A stretch of DNA of 31,449 nucleotides from positions 1 to 31,449 of IMG/VR virus record IMGVR_UViG_3300046804_000116, one strand, 5' to 3'. The stretch is from a virus. A program made the position numbers and the translations under genes. The notes beneath the pieces were generated by a model. The model was given only the letters and a program-made list of their open reading frames with translations, searched no databases and was not told the DNA's origin. Position 1 is the stretch's first letter; every line of letters starts with the position of its first letter. Of the stretch, positions 23,178 through 31,358 are shown in pieces.

Positions 23178-24521
23178 ATGTCTTCCAGCTATTCACCAGA
23201 CCTGCGTATTGAACTCATTGGCACCGGCGACCAAGCCGGTGTGTGGGGCGCTACCACCAACAACAACTTGGCCTATGTGCTTGAGCAAGCAGTCGCGGGT
23301 TATGTTTCTGTGGCTGTAGCTTCAGCCAACCAAGCGCTCACTTACATCAACGGCGGCACGTCAGACCCAGCACTTAATCAGGCGGTACACGCAAACCTCG
23401 CGCTGACTACCTCCACCGGTGCAAACTTTGCGGTGTACGCGCCACCTGCTTCCAAGCAGTACACAATCTACAACTCATCGCTTTACACAGCTACGATCTA
23501 CAACTCGACTGTAATTGGCAACACAACTGCGGCTGGTACGGGTGTGGCTATCCCCGCTGGTAAAACCATGACTGTGTGGAGCGACGGTACAAACTTCAGC
23601 CAGCAGAACACGCATCTCATTTCCCCAACAATCGCCAGCCCAACGCTGACTACCCCCGCACTGGGTACCCCATCTTCTGGTACGCTGACAAACTGTACTG
23701 GTCTTCCTGTATCCACTGGCGTTTCTGGTCTTGGTTCTGGCGTTGCCACTTTTTTGGGTACGCCTTCTAGCGCAAACTTGGCCGCTGCCGTGTCCGATGA
23801 AACGGGGTCTGGCGCTTTGGTGTTTGCTAACAGCCCAACCCTCACAACCCCTAACTTGGGCACACCTTCTACTTTGGTAGGTACAAACATTAGCGGTACC
23901 GCATCAAGTTTAAGTATTGGCGGCAACGCTGCCACAGCCACCAACCCACAGAGTGGCGGTTCTTTTATTACATCAAGCAACATTGGTAGCCAATCTGTTA
24001 ACTATGCCACCACTGCGGGTAACGGCGGCGTAACTTCTGTCAACGCAAAAACAGGCGCTGTTCAATCGGTCACCACATTTGGAACCGTCAATACATCCAG
24101 CGGCGTAACTGAAAAAGCGTTTACTGGCATACCGTCTTGGGTAACAAGAGTCACGATGACCTTTGTTGGGGTTACACCAAACAATATCGACGCCTTAGTA
24201 CAGATCGGTTCCGGGTCATACACCACGTCAGGATACACATCAACAGGGCAAACTGTGTATGGCGGTAGTGGGGATACTAGATCAGACACCACTGGATTCC
24301 GTATGTACACATACTCTGGATATGTTATGTCTGGACATCTCACACTTGTTAAACAAACAGGGAATGTGTGGACTTGCACGCACATGGTGACATACGACAC
24401 GATCGGTATTACGTTTGGGGCAGGTTCGGTTTCTCTTAGCGGCGCTATTGATCGAATTCGTTTGACCTCTACTTCGGGGTCAACGACGTTCTCTGGCAAC
24501 GTCAACATCATGTACGAATAA
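23178..24521 (+). CDS. Third tail fibre / receptor-binding protein
   Basis: A 447-residue fibre protein. Its N-terminus (SPDLRIELIGTGDQAGVWGA, then TNNNLAYVLEQAVAGYVSV) is a widespread phage fibre start. A stalk with LTTPALGTPSSGTLTNCTGL and [14 protein letters not shown] follows, like the cassettes of the collagen fibres but without Gly-X-Y repeats. The C-terminal domain (about residues 315-447; FTGIPSWVTRVTMTFVGV, DALVQIGSGSYTTSGY, GSVSLSGAIDRIRLTS) is a known-type beta tip of phage fibres. The leader TAAGGACACGATATG is nearly that of the portal gene. No partner genes follow this fibre. Confidence 0.82.
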   Translation: MSSSYSPDLRIELIGTGDQAGVWGATTNNNLAYVLEQAVAGYVSVAVASANQALTYINGGTSDPALNQAVHANLALTTSTGANFAVYAPPASKQYTIYNSSLYTATIYNSTVIGNTTAAGTGVAIPAGKTMTVWSDGTNFSQQNTHLISPTIASPTLTTPALGTPSSGTLTNCTGLPVSTGVSGLGSGVATFLGTPSSANLAAAVSDETGSGALVFANSPTLTTPNLGTPSTLVGTNISGTASSLSIGGNAATATNPQSGGSFITSSNIGSQSVNYATTAGNGGVTSVNAKTGAVQSVTTFGTVNTSSGVTEKAFTGIPSWVTRVTMTFVGVTPNNIDALVQIGSGSYTTSGYTSTGQTVYGGSGDTRSDTTGFRMYTYSGYVMSGHLTLVKQTGNVWTCTHMVTYDTIGITFGAGSVSLSGAIDRIRLTSTSGSTTFSGNVNIMYE

Positions 24522-24524
24522 CAT

Positions 24525-25256
24525 GTGGACCCGTTCAGCCTTCTCATGGCAGCACAAGCTACCGTTGCGGCGATCCGCAGCGGCTGTGAGATGCTGTCTC
24601 AAGGTAAAGCTGAAATACAAAATGCGAAGGCAACAGTTGAAAAAACCGTCCGCGAAGCAAAGGCTATCTATGCTGAGGTCATCGGTCTTTGGGACTGGAT
24701 TACCGGGCTATTTGGGATGGCACCGAAACAGGCTGCTCGCAAGACTGATGTTCAGGAACGTGTTCAGCCAAAAACCCCGAGTCGCGTCAACTACAAACCA
24801 AAGCCTGTTGAACAGCTGAGTTACGAGGAGTACCAGACCCAAGCCATCCACCAGATTTGCGAACAGCTAAAAACCTTTTTTGAGATAAGACGCCAGTTAC
24901 AAGAGTACTGCATCCAGCTTGAAGAAGAATCGAAAACCACAACCGACATTGAAGGTGCCGCGCTAGACAGGATTCAGATCGAAATGCAGCTTGAACAGAT
25001 GACCGTTCAGATTCGAGAGACCATGATCTACACCCCCAAAGAGATCGGGCTCCAGTCAATTTACAGTCGTTTTCTCAAGATGTATGACCAGATTCTGGAA
25101 GAGCGTGAGTTTGACAGAGCGTTGAAACGCAAGCAGGAAATTGACGCAAGATGGCAACGCGAGTACCAACAACAACTTCTGGTGGCAAAGCTGGGGTACG
25201 CAGTGGTGGTGGGAATGGCCGCGCTGTGGATGACGGCACTGTTTTCCGCTCTATGA
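24525..25256 (+). CDS. Helical protein with C-terminal membrane segment, lysis region
   Basis: A 243-residue protein beginning DPFSLLMAAQATVAAIRSGC, with long helices, a Pro/Lys linker (about residues 80-95), a coiled coil and one C-terminal hydrophobic segment (about 220-243, LGYAVVVGMAALWMTALFSA). The GTG at 24525 is chosen because its reading resembles phage proteins I recall; an ATG at 24523, two bases earlier, opens a different 98-residue frame. Neither has a clear ribosome-binding site, so re-initiation from the previous stop (TAA 24519-24521) is likely. ATG 24546 is an alternative start. Role in lysis is suggested by neighbours only. Confidence 0.65.
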   Translation: MDPFSLLMAAQATVAAIRSGCEMLSQGKAEIQNAKATVEKTVREAKAIYAEVIGLWDWITGLFGMAPKQAARKTDVQERVQPKTPSRVNYKPKPVEQLSYEEYQTQAIHQICEQLKTFFEIRRQLQEYCIQLEEESKTTTDIEGAALDRIQIEMQLEQMTVQIRETMIYTPKEIGLQSIYSRFLKMYDQILEEREFDRALKRKQEIDARWQREYQQQLLVAKLGYAVVVGMAALWMTALFSAL

Positions 25257-25438
25257 AGGAGTTCTACTGGTGGGTACTGATCGTCACATGTTTGATTGCG
25301 CTGCTGGGGTTTTCAATCGCGTCAGCGTTGTTCTCGTACCAACAAGTGCGCAAAGCCGAAGCCATACTCCAGCGTGCCGAGCAGCTTGAGAAGAAACAGA
25401 AACCAAAACTTGAACCTAAACCTGATAAGGACGAATAA
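25253..25438 (+). CDS. Small single-span membrane protein, lysis region
   Basis: A 61-residue protein: one hydrophobic span (about residues 5-27, YWWVLIVTCLIALLGFSIAS) and a charged helical tail (AEAILQRAEQLEKKQ) ending in a Pro/Lys/Asp-rich stretch. It starts in an ATGA overlap with the previous gene and stops directly before the holin-like gene. I chose ATG 25253 rather than the in-frame ATG 25151, which would overlap the previous gene by about 100 bases. Candidate spanin-like or antiholin component; not proven. Confidence 0.6.
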   Translation: MKEFYWWVLIVTCLIALLGFSIASALFSYQQVRKAEAILQRAEQLEKKQKPKLEPKPDKDE

Positions 25439-25945
25439 ATGTTACCAATCGTTGCTGGCATCGTAGCCAACCTCATAAACAACGGGATGCACAAAGTTGC
25501 CGATCAGGTGATTGAAAAAGGCGTTGATGCCGTGCAAGAGAAGCTGGGCATTGAGCTAAAGCCTGAAGGCGAAGCCACACCCGAGTACAACGCCAAGCTG
25601 CAAGAAGAGGCCAACCGTCATTCTGAGTTTATGGCTGCATTGGACGAAAAGTCTGCGCAGCGCGCTACCGACATGCAGATGATGGCCATGCAGTCAACCG
25701 ACACTATGATTCGCCGCTTCCTGTACTACTATGCTTGGTACTGGGGCGTTTTTGCTGGTTTGTACTTCTTTGCTGTATCGTTCTTGCCCGTCGAGAACAA
25801 AAACCGAGACTTCATCAACATCATCTTGGGTTTCCTGATCGGTACTGCTGTGCCAGCGATCATTGCATTCTTCTTCGGTCAAACCAACAAGAGCCGCGAA
25901 GACACCATGAAACAGATGAAAGATATGGCAAAGGGTGACAAATGA
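25439..25945 (+). CDS. Putative holin
   Basis: A 168-residue protein with an amphipathic N-terminal helix (LPIVAGIVANLINNGMHKVA), a charged helical middle, and two strong membrane spans (about 94-117, FLYYYAWYWGVFAGLYFFAV; about 125-147, FINIILGFLIGTAVPAIIAF), with a short polar tail. The arrangement resembles the family called 'holin of 3TMs, for gene-transfer release'. It overlaps the endolysin gene by 4 bases (ATGA), the typical holin-lysin pairing. The holin would open the inner membrane to time lysis. Confidence 0.75.
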   Translation: MLPIVAGIVANLINNGMHKVADQVIEKGVDAVQEKLGIELKPEGEATPEYNAKLQEEANRHSEFMAALDEKSAQRATDMQMMAMQSTDTMIRRFLYYYAWYWGVFAGLYFFAVSFLPVENKNRDFINIILGFLIGTAVPAIIAFFFGQTNKSREDTMKQMKDMAKGDK

Positions 25946-26598
25946 CGCCAGACATCGCTGACCTCCAAGCAGCCAAAATCAAAAACCCCGAAAAGTGGCT
26001 TGATGCCGTAGTGGCTACCTGCCAAGAGTTTGAGATCAACACCCCCCAGCGCGTTGCTGGGTTCTTGGCGCAAACCAGCCATGAGTCAGGCGGCTACACC
26101 ATGCTGTCTGAGAATCTTAACTACCGAGCCGCTACGCTAGCTGCGTGCTGGCCCAACCGGTTTGCTGTCCTTGGTGCAGATAAAAAGCCCATCAAAGAGA
26201 ACGGTAAGTTAGTGCCCACTGCTGTGGCAAACAGCATAGCGGGTAAGCCGGAGCTTATCGCCAACCTTGTGTACTCGTCTCGTATGGGCAACGGACCAGC
26301 TGAGTCTGGTGAAGGGTGGAAATTCCGTGGCAGGGGTCTTAAACAGTTGACTGGAAAATTTAATTATGAAAAGTGTGGGCAAGCATTGGGCGTTGATCTT
26401 GTGGGCAATCCTGATTTGCTCCTTGAACCTATTTATGCCGCAAGAAGTGCTGGATGGTTTTGGAAGTCGAATAATCTTTCATCTTTCGCAGACGCCAACG
26501 ACATCAAAGGCATGACCAAGAAGATCAATGGCGGTTTGATTGGGTACGAGCAACGCCAAGCGTTGTACGATGCGTGCTATGGACAGTGCCGCGCCTAA
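25942..26598 (+). CDS. Endolysin, glycoside hydrolase family 19
   Basis: A 218-residue muralytic enzyme. The GH19 signature is visible: AQTSHESGGYTMLSENLNY with Glu48 and Glu57 as the catalytic pair, and GRGLKQLTGKFNYEKCG (about 131-147), the substrate-binding segment typical of chitinase-like lysozymes. It would cut the glycan strands of peptidoglycan. No signal peptide or cell-wall-binding domain is seen, so release depends on the holin. Length is that of a single catalytic domain. Confidence 0.92.
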   Translation: MTPDIADLQAAKIKNPEKWLDAVVATCQEFEINTPQRVAGFLAQTSHESGGYTMLSENLNYRAATLAACWPNRFAVLGADKKPIKENGKLVPTAVANSIAGKPELIANLVYSSRMGNGPAESGEGWKFRGRGLKQLTGKFNYEKCGQALGVDLVGNPDLLLEPIYAARSAGWFWKSNNLSSFADANDIKGMTKKINGGLIGYEQRQALYDACYGQCRA

Positions 26599-26614
26599 GT
26601 AGGAAAATACTGCT

Positions 26615-28846
26615 ATGCCGTTACAAAAACTTCAATTCCGCCCCGGTGTCAACCGCGAAGGCACAACTTTAGCCAACGAAGGTGGCTGGTTCGAGTGCGA
26701 CAAGATTCGCTTCCGTTCGGGCTTTCCAGAAAAAATTGGTGGCTGGGTTAAAGACACGGGCACATACTACCCAACCGAACCTATTGGTACGTTTGTAGCA
26801 GACGGTACGGAAAGCGCCGCCGCACCTACCACAGGCTCATATTGGGGCGTGTGCCGTTCTATGTGGAATTGGATTACCTTGGCAGGGCAAAACTTGCTTG
26901 GCCTTGGCACTAATTTGAAGTTTTATATCCAGAACGGCCCCAACGGTTATTTCTATGACATCACCCCCATTCGTGATACCAACGCTGGTATTACTAATGC
27001 GTTTACTACTGTCAACGGCTCAACAACGGTAACAGTTAACGACCCCGGGCACGGTGCACAAACCGGTGACTTTGTGATGATCTCCGCAGTTGGCGGCGCA
27101 ATTAATGGTATTCCTGCCGCCGCGTTAAACCGTGAATTTCAGATCACATATTTGAACAGCAACCAGTACAACATCACTGTAAGTTCCCCCGCCACCTCTG
27201 GCAGCACCACAGGTACAGCCACTTTTACTTACCAGATCAACACAGGTTTGGATACATACACCGTGGCTACTGGCTGGGGCGCCGGTACTTGGGGCGGTGT
27301 GGTGGCTGGTTCCGCAACTACTACTCTGAACGGTACGATCAACTCTAGCGCCACATCTATTACCCTCACTTCAGCCGCGTCATTCTCTGCATCTGGCACT
27401 ATTGTGATTGATACCGAGTCCATCACATACTCAGGTAAGTCAACAAATACGCTTACTGGCTGCGTTCGTGGCGCAAATGGTACGACTGCGGCGGCGCATA
27501 CTTCTGGTGCTACTGTTACACAGGTCGCATCCACTTGGAACGGTTGGGGTATCGCTGCCGCTAACTCCGGTGTCGGGCAACAACTTCGTCTCTGGAGCCA
27601 AGCCAATTACGGTCAAGATTTGATATTTAACCCACGTGGCGGCGGCATCTACTACTGGTCTACTAATAACAACATCAACACGTTTGATCGCGGGCAACTT
27701 CTTGTTGCTGGCAGTTCTATCACTGTGCGTGGGTCATCTGTGGCAATCGACTCAACATGCCCGTCCGTAGCCAACATTGTTATGGTGTCAGACTCGTCGC
27801 GTTTCGTAATTGCTATGGGTACAAACGACCCAACGGGCGCGTACGCCACCACCACACAAGACCCCTTGCAGATTCGTTGGTCGCAACAAGAAGAGTTCTA
27901 CACATGGACGCCCTCGCCTACCAACCAAGCCGGTGACTACCGCCTGAGTAACGGCTCAGAGATCATTGGCGCTATGCAGACCCGCCAAGAGATTTTGATT
28001 TGGACTGATGCCGCCTTGTACTCAATGCAGTACCTTGGCCCCCCATACGTTTGGGGCTTCCAGATCATGGGTAGCAATTTGTCTATTGCTGGTCCCAACG
28101 TCATGGCTACAGCCAACAACGTGACCTACTGGATGGGCGCAGACAAGTTCTATATGTACTCTGGCCGTGTGGAAACACTGCCATGCTCTTTGCGGCAGTA
28201 TGTGTTTGACGATATTAACTTGGTGCAGTCGTACCAATTCTTTGCTAGCACCAACGAAGGCTACAACGAGATTTGGTGGTTCTATTGTTCAGCCAACAGC
28301 GACACAATCGACAAGTATGTGGTGTTCAACCACCTTGAGCGTACTTGGTACTACGGCACACTGGCCCGCACTGCTTGGTTGGATAGCCCCCTGCGTGAAG
28401 TGCCAATGGCGGCTGGCTATAACGGTCAACTGATTTACCAAGAGACAGGTAACGATGACGGCACTACAACACCTGCTTCGCCTATCGAGGCTTACGTGCA
28501 GTCCTCTGACTTTGATATTGGTGATGGCCATAATTTTGGTCTTGTGTGGCGTATCATTCCTGATGTAACCTTTGACGGCTCTGATACAGCGGCCCCTTCA
28601 TTGGACTTCACTGTGCGCCCACGCCAGAATCCCGGCACAAACTACGGCAGCTCTGATAGCCCAACAATCACCAGTGGCAATAACTATTCTGGTCAGCGCG
28701 TATACAACGTGCAGCAGTTCACTGAGTATGCCTACGTGCGCATCCGTGGACGTCAGATGGCGTTCAAAGTTAGCTCCAATGACCTTGGCGTTGCTTGGCA
28801 GCTCGGTACTCCGCGCCTTGATGTGCGCCCAGATGGACGTCGTTAA
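26615..28846 (+). CDS. Putative tail nozzle/hub protein (P22 gp10-like)
   Basis: A 743-residue protein starting LQFRPGVNREGTTLANEGGW and CDKIRFRSGFPEKIGGW, followed by repeated beta-strand units (for example IRWSQQEEFYTWTP; ALYSMQYLGPPYVWGFQIMG; NVTYWMGADKFYMYSGRVE) consistent with a propeller-like hub. The start pattern and length resemble phage nozzle proteins such as P22 gp10, to which the adaptor ring is attached. It carries the same inserted beta module as the 12754 protein (27316-27531). AGGAAA precedes the ATG at moderate spacing. Assignment is by pattern. Confidence 0.65.
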   Translation: MPLQKLQFRPGVNREGTTLANEGGWFECDKIRFRSGFPEKIGGWVKDTGTYYPTEPIGTFVADGTESAAAPTTGSYWGVCRSMWNWITLAGQNLLGLGTNLKFYIQNGPNGYFYDITPIRDTNAGITNAFTTVNGSTTVTVNDPGHGAQTGDFVMISAVGGAINGIPAAALNREFQITYLNSNQYNITVSSPATSGSTTGTATFTYQINTGLDTYTVATGWGAGTWGGVVAGSATTTLNGTINSSATSITLTSAASFSASGTIVIDTESITYSGKSTNTLTGCVRGANGTTAAAHTSGATVTQVASTWNGWGIAAANSGVGQQLRLWSQANYGQDLIFNPRGGGIYYWSTNNNINTFDRGQLLVAGSSITVRGSSVAIDSTCPSVANIVMVSDSSRFVIAMGTNDPTGAYATTTQDPLQIRWSQQEEFYTWTPSPTNQAGDYRLSNGSEIIGAMQTRQEILIWTDAALYSMQYLGPPYVWGFQIMGSNLSIAGPNVMATANNVTYWMGADKFYMYSGRVETLPCSLRQYVFDDINLVQSYQFFASTNEGYNEIWWFYCSANSDTIDKYVVFNHLERTWYYGTLARTAWLDSPLREVPMAAGYNGQLIYQETGNDDGTTTPASPIEAYVQSSDFDIGDGHNFGLVWRIIPDVTFDGSDTAAPSLDFTVRPRQNPGTNYGSSDSPTITSGNNYSGQRVYNVQQFTEYAYVRIRGRQMAFKVSSNDLGVAWQLGTPRLDVRPDGRR
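27316..27531 (+). repeat. Shared beta module, copy 2 (inside the nozzle candidate)
   Basis: Encodes NGTINSSATSITLTSAASFS, then GTIVIDTESITYSGKSTN and LTGCVRGANGTTAAAHTSGA. It matches the module in the 12754 protein in strand order and in its C-x-RG-x-NGTTAA-x-H core. Confidence 0.65.
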
Positions 28847-29499
28847 TGGCTACAACAGCCCGCAATCAACTACAAACGGTTTCGCCGCCGCGTCTACCTG
28901 CGGCACCGGTTGAGTACAGCCAGCGTTATGGTGACGACCTCACCAACGTGCTTCGTTTGTATTTCAACCAGCTCAGTAATGGGTTGGCTGCACTGTTGGC
29001 ACCAGAAGGCGGTAAGTACCTTAACAACGTATACGCCGCAGTTCAAAACACTACGGACATTAGCTTTACCGCCAACACTGCAACGCAGATTGTTTTTCCG
29101 ACAACGGACTTCATCAACGGTGCAACTAATACTGGGCTCGACGGTATCAAAGTACTGCAAGACGGCATTTATAACTATCAGTTCAGCGTGCAGTTTAAGA
29201 ACACCGACACTTCTATCCATTCCGCATGGATTTGGTTGCGCGTAAACGGCGTGGATATTGCCGGTACCGGCAGCAAGTTTGATGTAATTTCTTCCCACGG
29301 TGGAACGCCCGGTTTTGTTATTGGGGCCGCTAACTTCTTTGTTCAGTTGCGCGCAAATGACACGGTTGAGATGTGGGCGGCTGTCAGTAACACTGCTGTA
29401 ACTTTTGATTCCACTACAGCGTCTACCTCCCCCTTCACCATGCCTGCGATCCCTGCGGTCGTGGCAACACTTTCATTTGTGTCTTCTATCTTGACATGA
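28846..29499 (+). CDS. Structural protein with C1q/TNF-like C-terminal domain
   Basis: A 217-residue protein: a short linker, a helical stretch (DDLTNVLRLYFNQLSNGLAA, about residues 29-48) and a C-terminal beta-sandwich (GIYNYQFSVQFKNTDTSIHS, AWIWLRVNGVDI, ANFFVQLRANDTVEMWAAV) whose strand pattern recalls C1q/TNF-like trimer heads found in phage fibres. It overlaps the nozzle gene in TAATG, so it may attach near the nozzle as a short fibre or needle. Family call is by pattern. Confidence 0.55.
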   Translation: MATTARNQLQTVSPPRLPAAPVEYSQRYGDDLTNVLRLYFNQLSNGLAALLAPEGGKYLNNVYAAVQNTTDISFTANTATQIVFPTTDFINGATNTGLDGIKVLQDGIYNYQFSVQFKNTDTSIHSAWIWLRVNGVDIAGTGSKFDVISSHGGTPGFVIGAANFFVQLRANDTVEMWAAVSNTAVTFDSTTASTSPFTMPAIPAVVATLSFVSSILT

Positions 29500-29532
29500 T
29501 AGACTTCGTCAACCCCTAATTTGCGAGGCTTT

Positions 29533-30897
29533 ATGGGCTTTCTTTCTTCACTTTTACCTATGGCAGCCGGTGCGGCATCGACCTATTTCACTGGCAACCC
29601 GTATCTTGGTATGGCGCTGGCTGGCGGGGTGACTGCTAAAAAAACAGGCAGTTTACAGCAGGGTATGTTGGCGGGTCTTAGCGCCTACGGCGGGGGCCAA
29701 ATAACAGGCGGTTTGATGGGTGCTGGCTCGGCTGAACTTGGTAAAACAGCAGTCGCAAATGCGGCTGAAGAGGCCACCAAACAAGGCTTAACCGGTGAAG
29801 CTTACAACCAAGCAATGCAAAACAGTGTTGCTGACAAAATGGCGGGCCTATCAAACTGGGACAAACTTAGCGCGGGATTCGCTAATCCATCTACGGCAGT
29901 TACAGCAATGGGTGGCGGTTTAAAAGCAGGCATGGCTGGGTTGGCAGCTCTTGCCCCCGCGATGGCGGTGACCCCACAGCCACAGACGCAGGCAGGCGAC
30001 AGCACAATGCCACAGCGCTTGCGCTACGATCAAGGTACAGCTACACCCCTACCCGCACCCGATGTGCCCGGCTACGACAATCTGGGCCAAGACTTTGGAC
30101 GTCAGCAAAGTTATTTCCCCAATGCCGGATACAGACAAATTTCCCCAGAAGAAGCCAAATCCATTCGTGGGTATGCAGGGGGCGGTCCCGTTGAACAAAT
30201 GTCAAATGCAAATGCCGTGGGTATGAACACTGGCTACCCTCAAGCTGACATTAGCGGGCACGCATACGCAACTCCTTGGCAAACTCCTGTAAGCCAAAAC
30301 GTGGTGGCTGGCACTGCTGACACTGGAGTAAACCGCATGAGCGGTCAGATGTTGGCTGATGGCGGTATGGCTTACGCCGCAGGCGGTAACGTTCAGTTGC
30401 AAGGCCGTGTTGATTTCGATGGCAACCCTGAAGGCGGCCAGTTTGGTCAACTTGCTCGCCAAATGAATCAGGGCGGCGGGATGATGGGTCAGCCCGGTCC
30501 TTTTACTGGGAACAACAACGCCACGGCAGCTTCTGGTTTAAACGAAGCGCAGCAGGCAGCTGCGGCAGGTCTTGGTAGCCTTAATTTTGCATTTGCTGGA
30601 GGTGGCCTTTCTCACCTTGGCGATTACTCTGACGGTGGGCGTCTATTGAAGGGTCCCGGTGACGGCGTGTCTGACTCTATCCCAGCAGTGATTGGGCGTA
30701 AACAGCCAGCTCGTTTGGCTGATGGTGAATTTGTTGTGCCTGCTCGTATCGTTTCTGAATTGGGCAACGGCTCGACAGAGGCTGGCGCTCGTAAGCTTTA
30801 CGCAATGATGGACCGTGTGCAAGCCGCTCGTGGTAAGACCGTAGGCAAGGGTAAAGTGGCTAAGAACAGCCGCGCTGATAAATACCTGCCCGCATGA
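29533..30897 (+). CDS. Glycine-rich putative internal virion / DNA-ejection protein
   Basis: A 454-residue protein. N-terminal half: hydrophobic Ala/Gly-rich helices (LPMAAGAASTYF; MALAGGVTAKKTGSLQQGML), which could enter a membrane. Middle: disordered Gln/Pro/Gly region with GYAGGGPVEQM, LADGGMAYAAGGNV. C-terminus: LLKGPGDGVSDSIPAVIG, RKQPARLADGEFVVPARIVS, ARKLYAMMDRVQAARG, a block I recall from many phage proteins. It lies between nozzle-region genes and a GNAT gene. ATG 29533 with GAGG upstream is preferred to the TTG at 29521. Ejection role is inferred from composition and place. Confidence 0.55.
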   Translation: MGFLSSLLPMAAGAASTYFTGNPYLGMALAGGVTAKKTGSLQQGMLAGLSAYGGGQITGGLMGAGSAELGKTAVANAAEEATKQGLTGEAYNQAMQNSVADKMAGLSNWDKLSAGFANPSTAVTAMGGGLKAGMAGLAALAPAMAVTPQPQTQAGDSTMPQRLRYDQGTATPLPAPDVPGYDNLGQDFGRQQSYFPNAGYRQISPEEAKSIRGYAGGGPVEQMSNANAVGMNTGYPQADISGHAYATPWQTPVSQNVVAGTADTGVNRMSGQMLADGGMAYAAGGNVQLQGRVDFDGNPEGGQFGQLARQMNQGGGMMGQPGPFTGNNNATAASGLNEAQQAAAAGLGSLNFAFAGGGLSHLGDYSDGGRLLKGPGDGVSDSIPAVIGRKQPARLADGEFVVPARIVSELGNGSTEAGARKLYAMMDRVQAARGKTVGKGKVAKNSRADKYLPA

Positions 30898-31358
30898 CGA
30901 TAACGTATCAAACTGAAGACCCGGGCGACTTCATTGACGCCCTCAGGGAGATACTGCCGTCACACTACGAAGAGCTTTGCCCCTGCAAGGACTTCCCTCT
31001 AGCCCCAGATTACGAAGCGTTTGGACGAATGCACGTGGCTGGCATGTTGCGCTGCATCACGGTTAGAGAGGATAATCAGCTTATTGGTTACGCAATTTTT
31101 ATTGTGCAACCACACTTACATTACAGAACTTGCTTGACTGCCTTTGAGGATATTTATTATCTGAAGAAAGAGTACCGCAAGGGACGTGTGGGACTCCGTC
31201 TGTTCCAGTTCGCAGAAGACGTGCTTAAAAAAGAAGGGGTGAACCGTGTCATCATGCACACAAAGGTTTTCCTCGACAATTCTCGTTTGTTTGAATATCT
31301 TGGGTACACATTTACCGACAAGCTATTCTCGAAAGTTTTGAATACGGAGCCACTATGA
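30894..31358 (+). CDS. GNAT-family N-acetyltransferase
   Basis: A 154-residue protein with the GNAT fold order: strand NQLIGYAIFIV (about 61-71), the acetyl-CoA pyrophosphate loop region YYLKKEYRKGRVGLRLFQFA (about 88-107), where RKGRVG is a variant of the usual R-x-x-G-x-G loop, and a C-terminal pair VNRVIMHTKVFLDNSRLFEY, GYTFTDKLFSKVL. It would transfer acetyl to an amine of an unknown target (host protein, virion protein or small molecule). Overlaps both neighbours in ATGA, so it is expressed with late virion genes. Confidence 0.85.
   Translation: MTITYQTEDPGDFIDALREILPSHYEELCPCKDFPLAPDYEAFGRMHVAGMLRCITVREDNQLIGYAIFIVQPHLHYRTCLTAFEDIYYLKKEYRKGRVGLRLFQFAEDVLKKEGVNRVIMHTKVFLDNSRLFEYLGYTFTDKLFSKVLNTEPL

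Noticed and set aside
25151-25252. Longer start for the small membrane protein
   Set aside because: It would overlap the previous gene by about 100 bases; ATG 25253 in an ATGA overlap fits the style of this genome.
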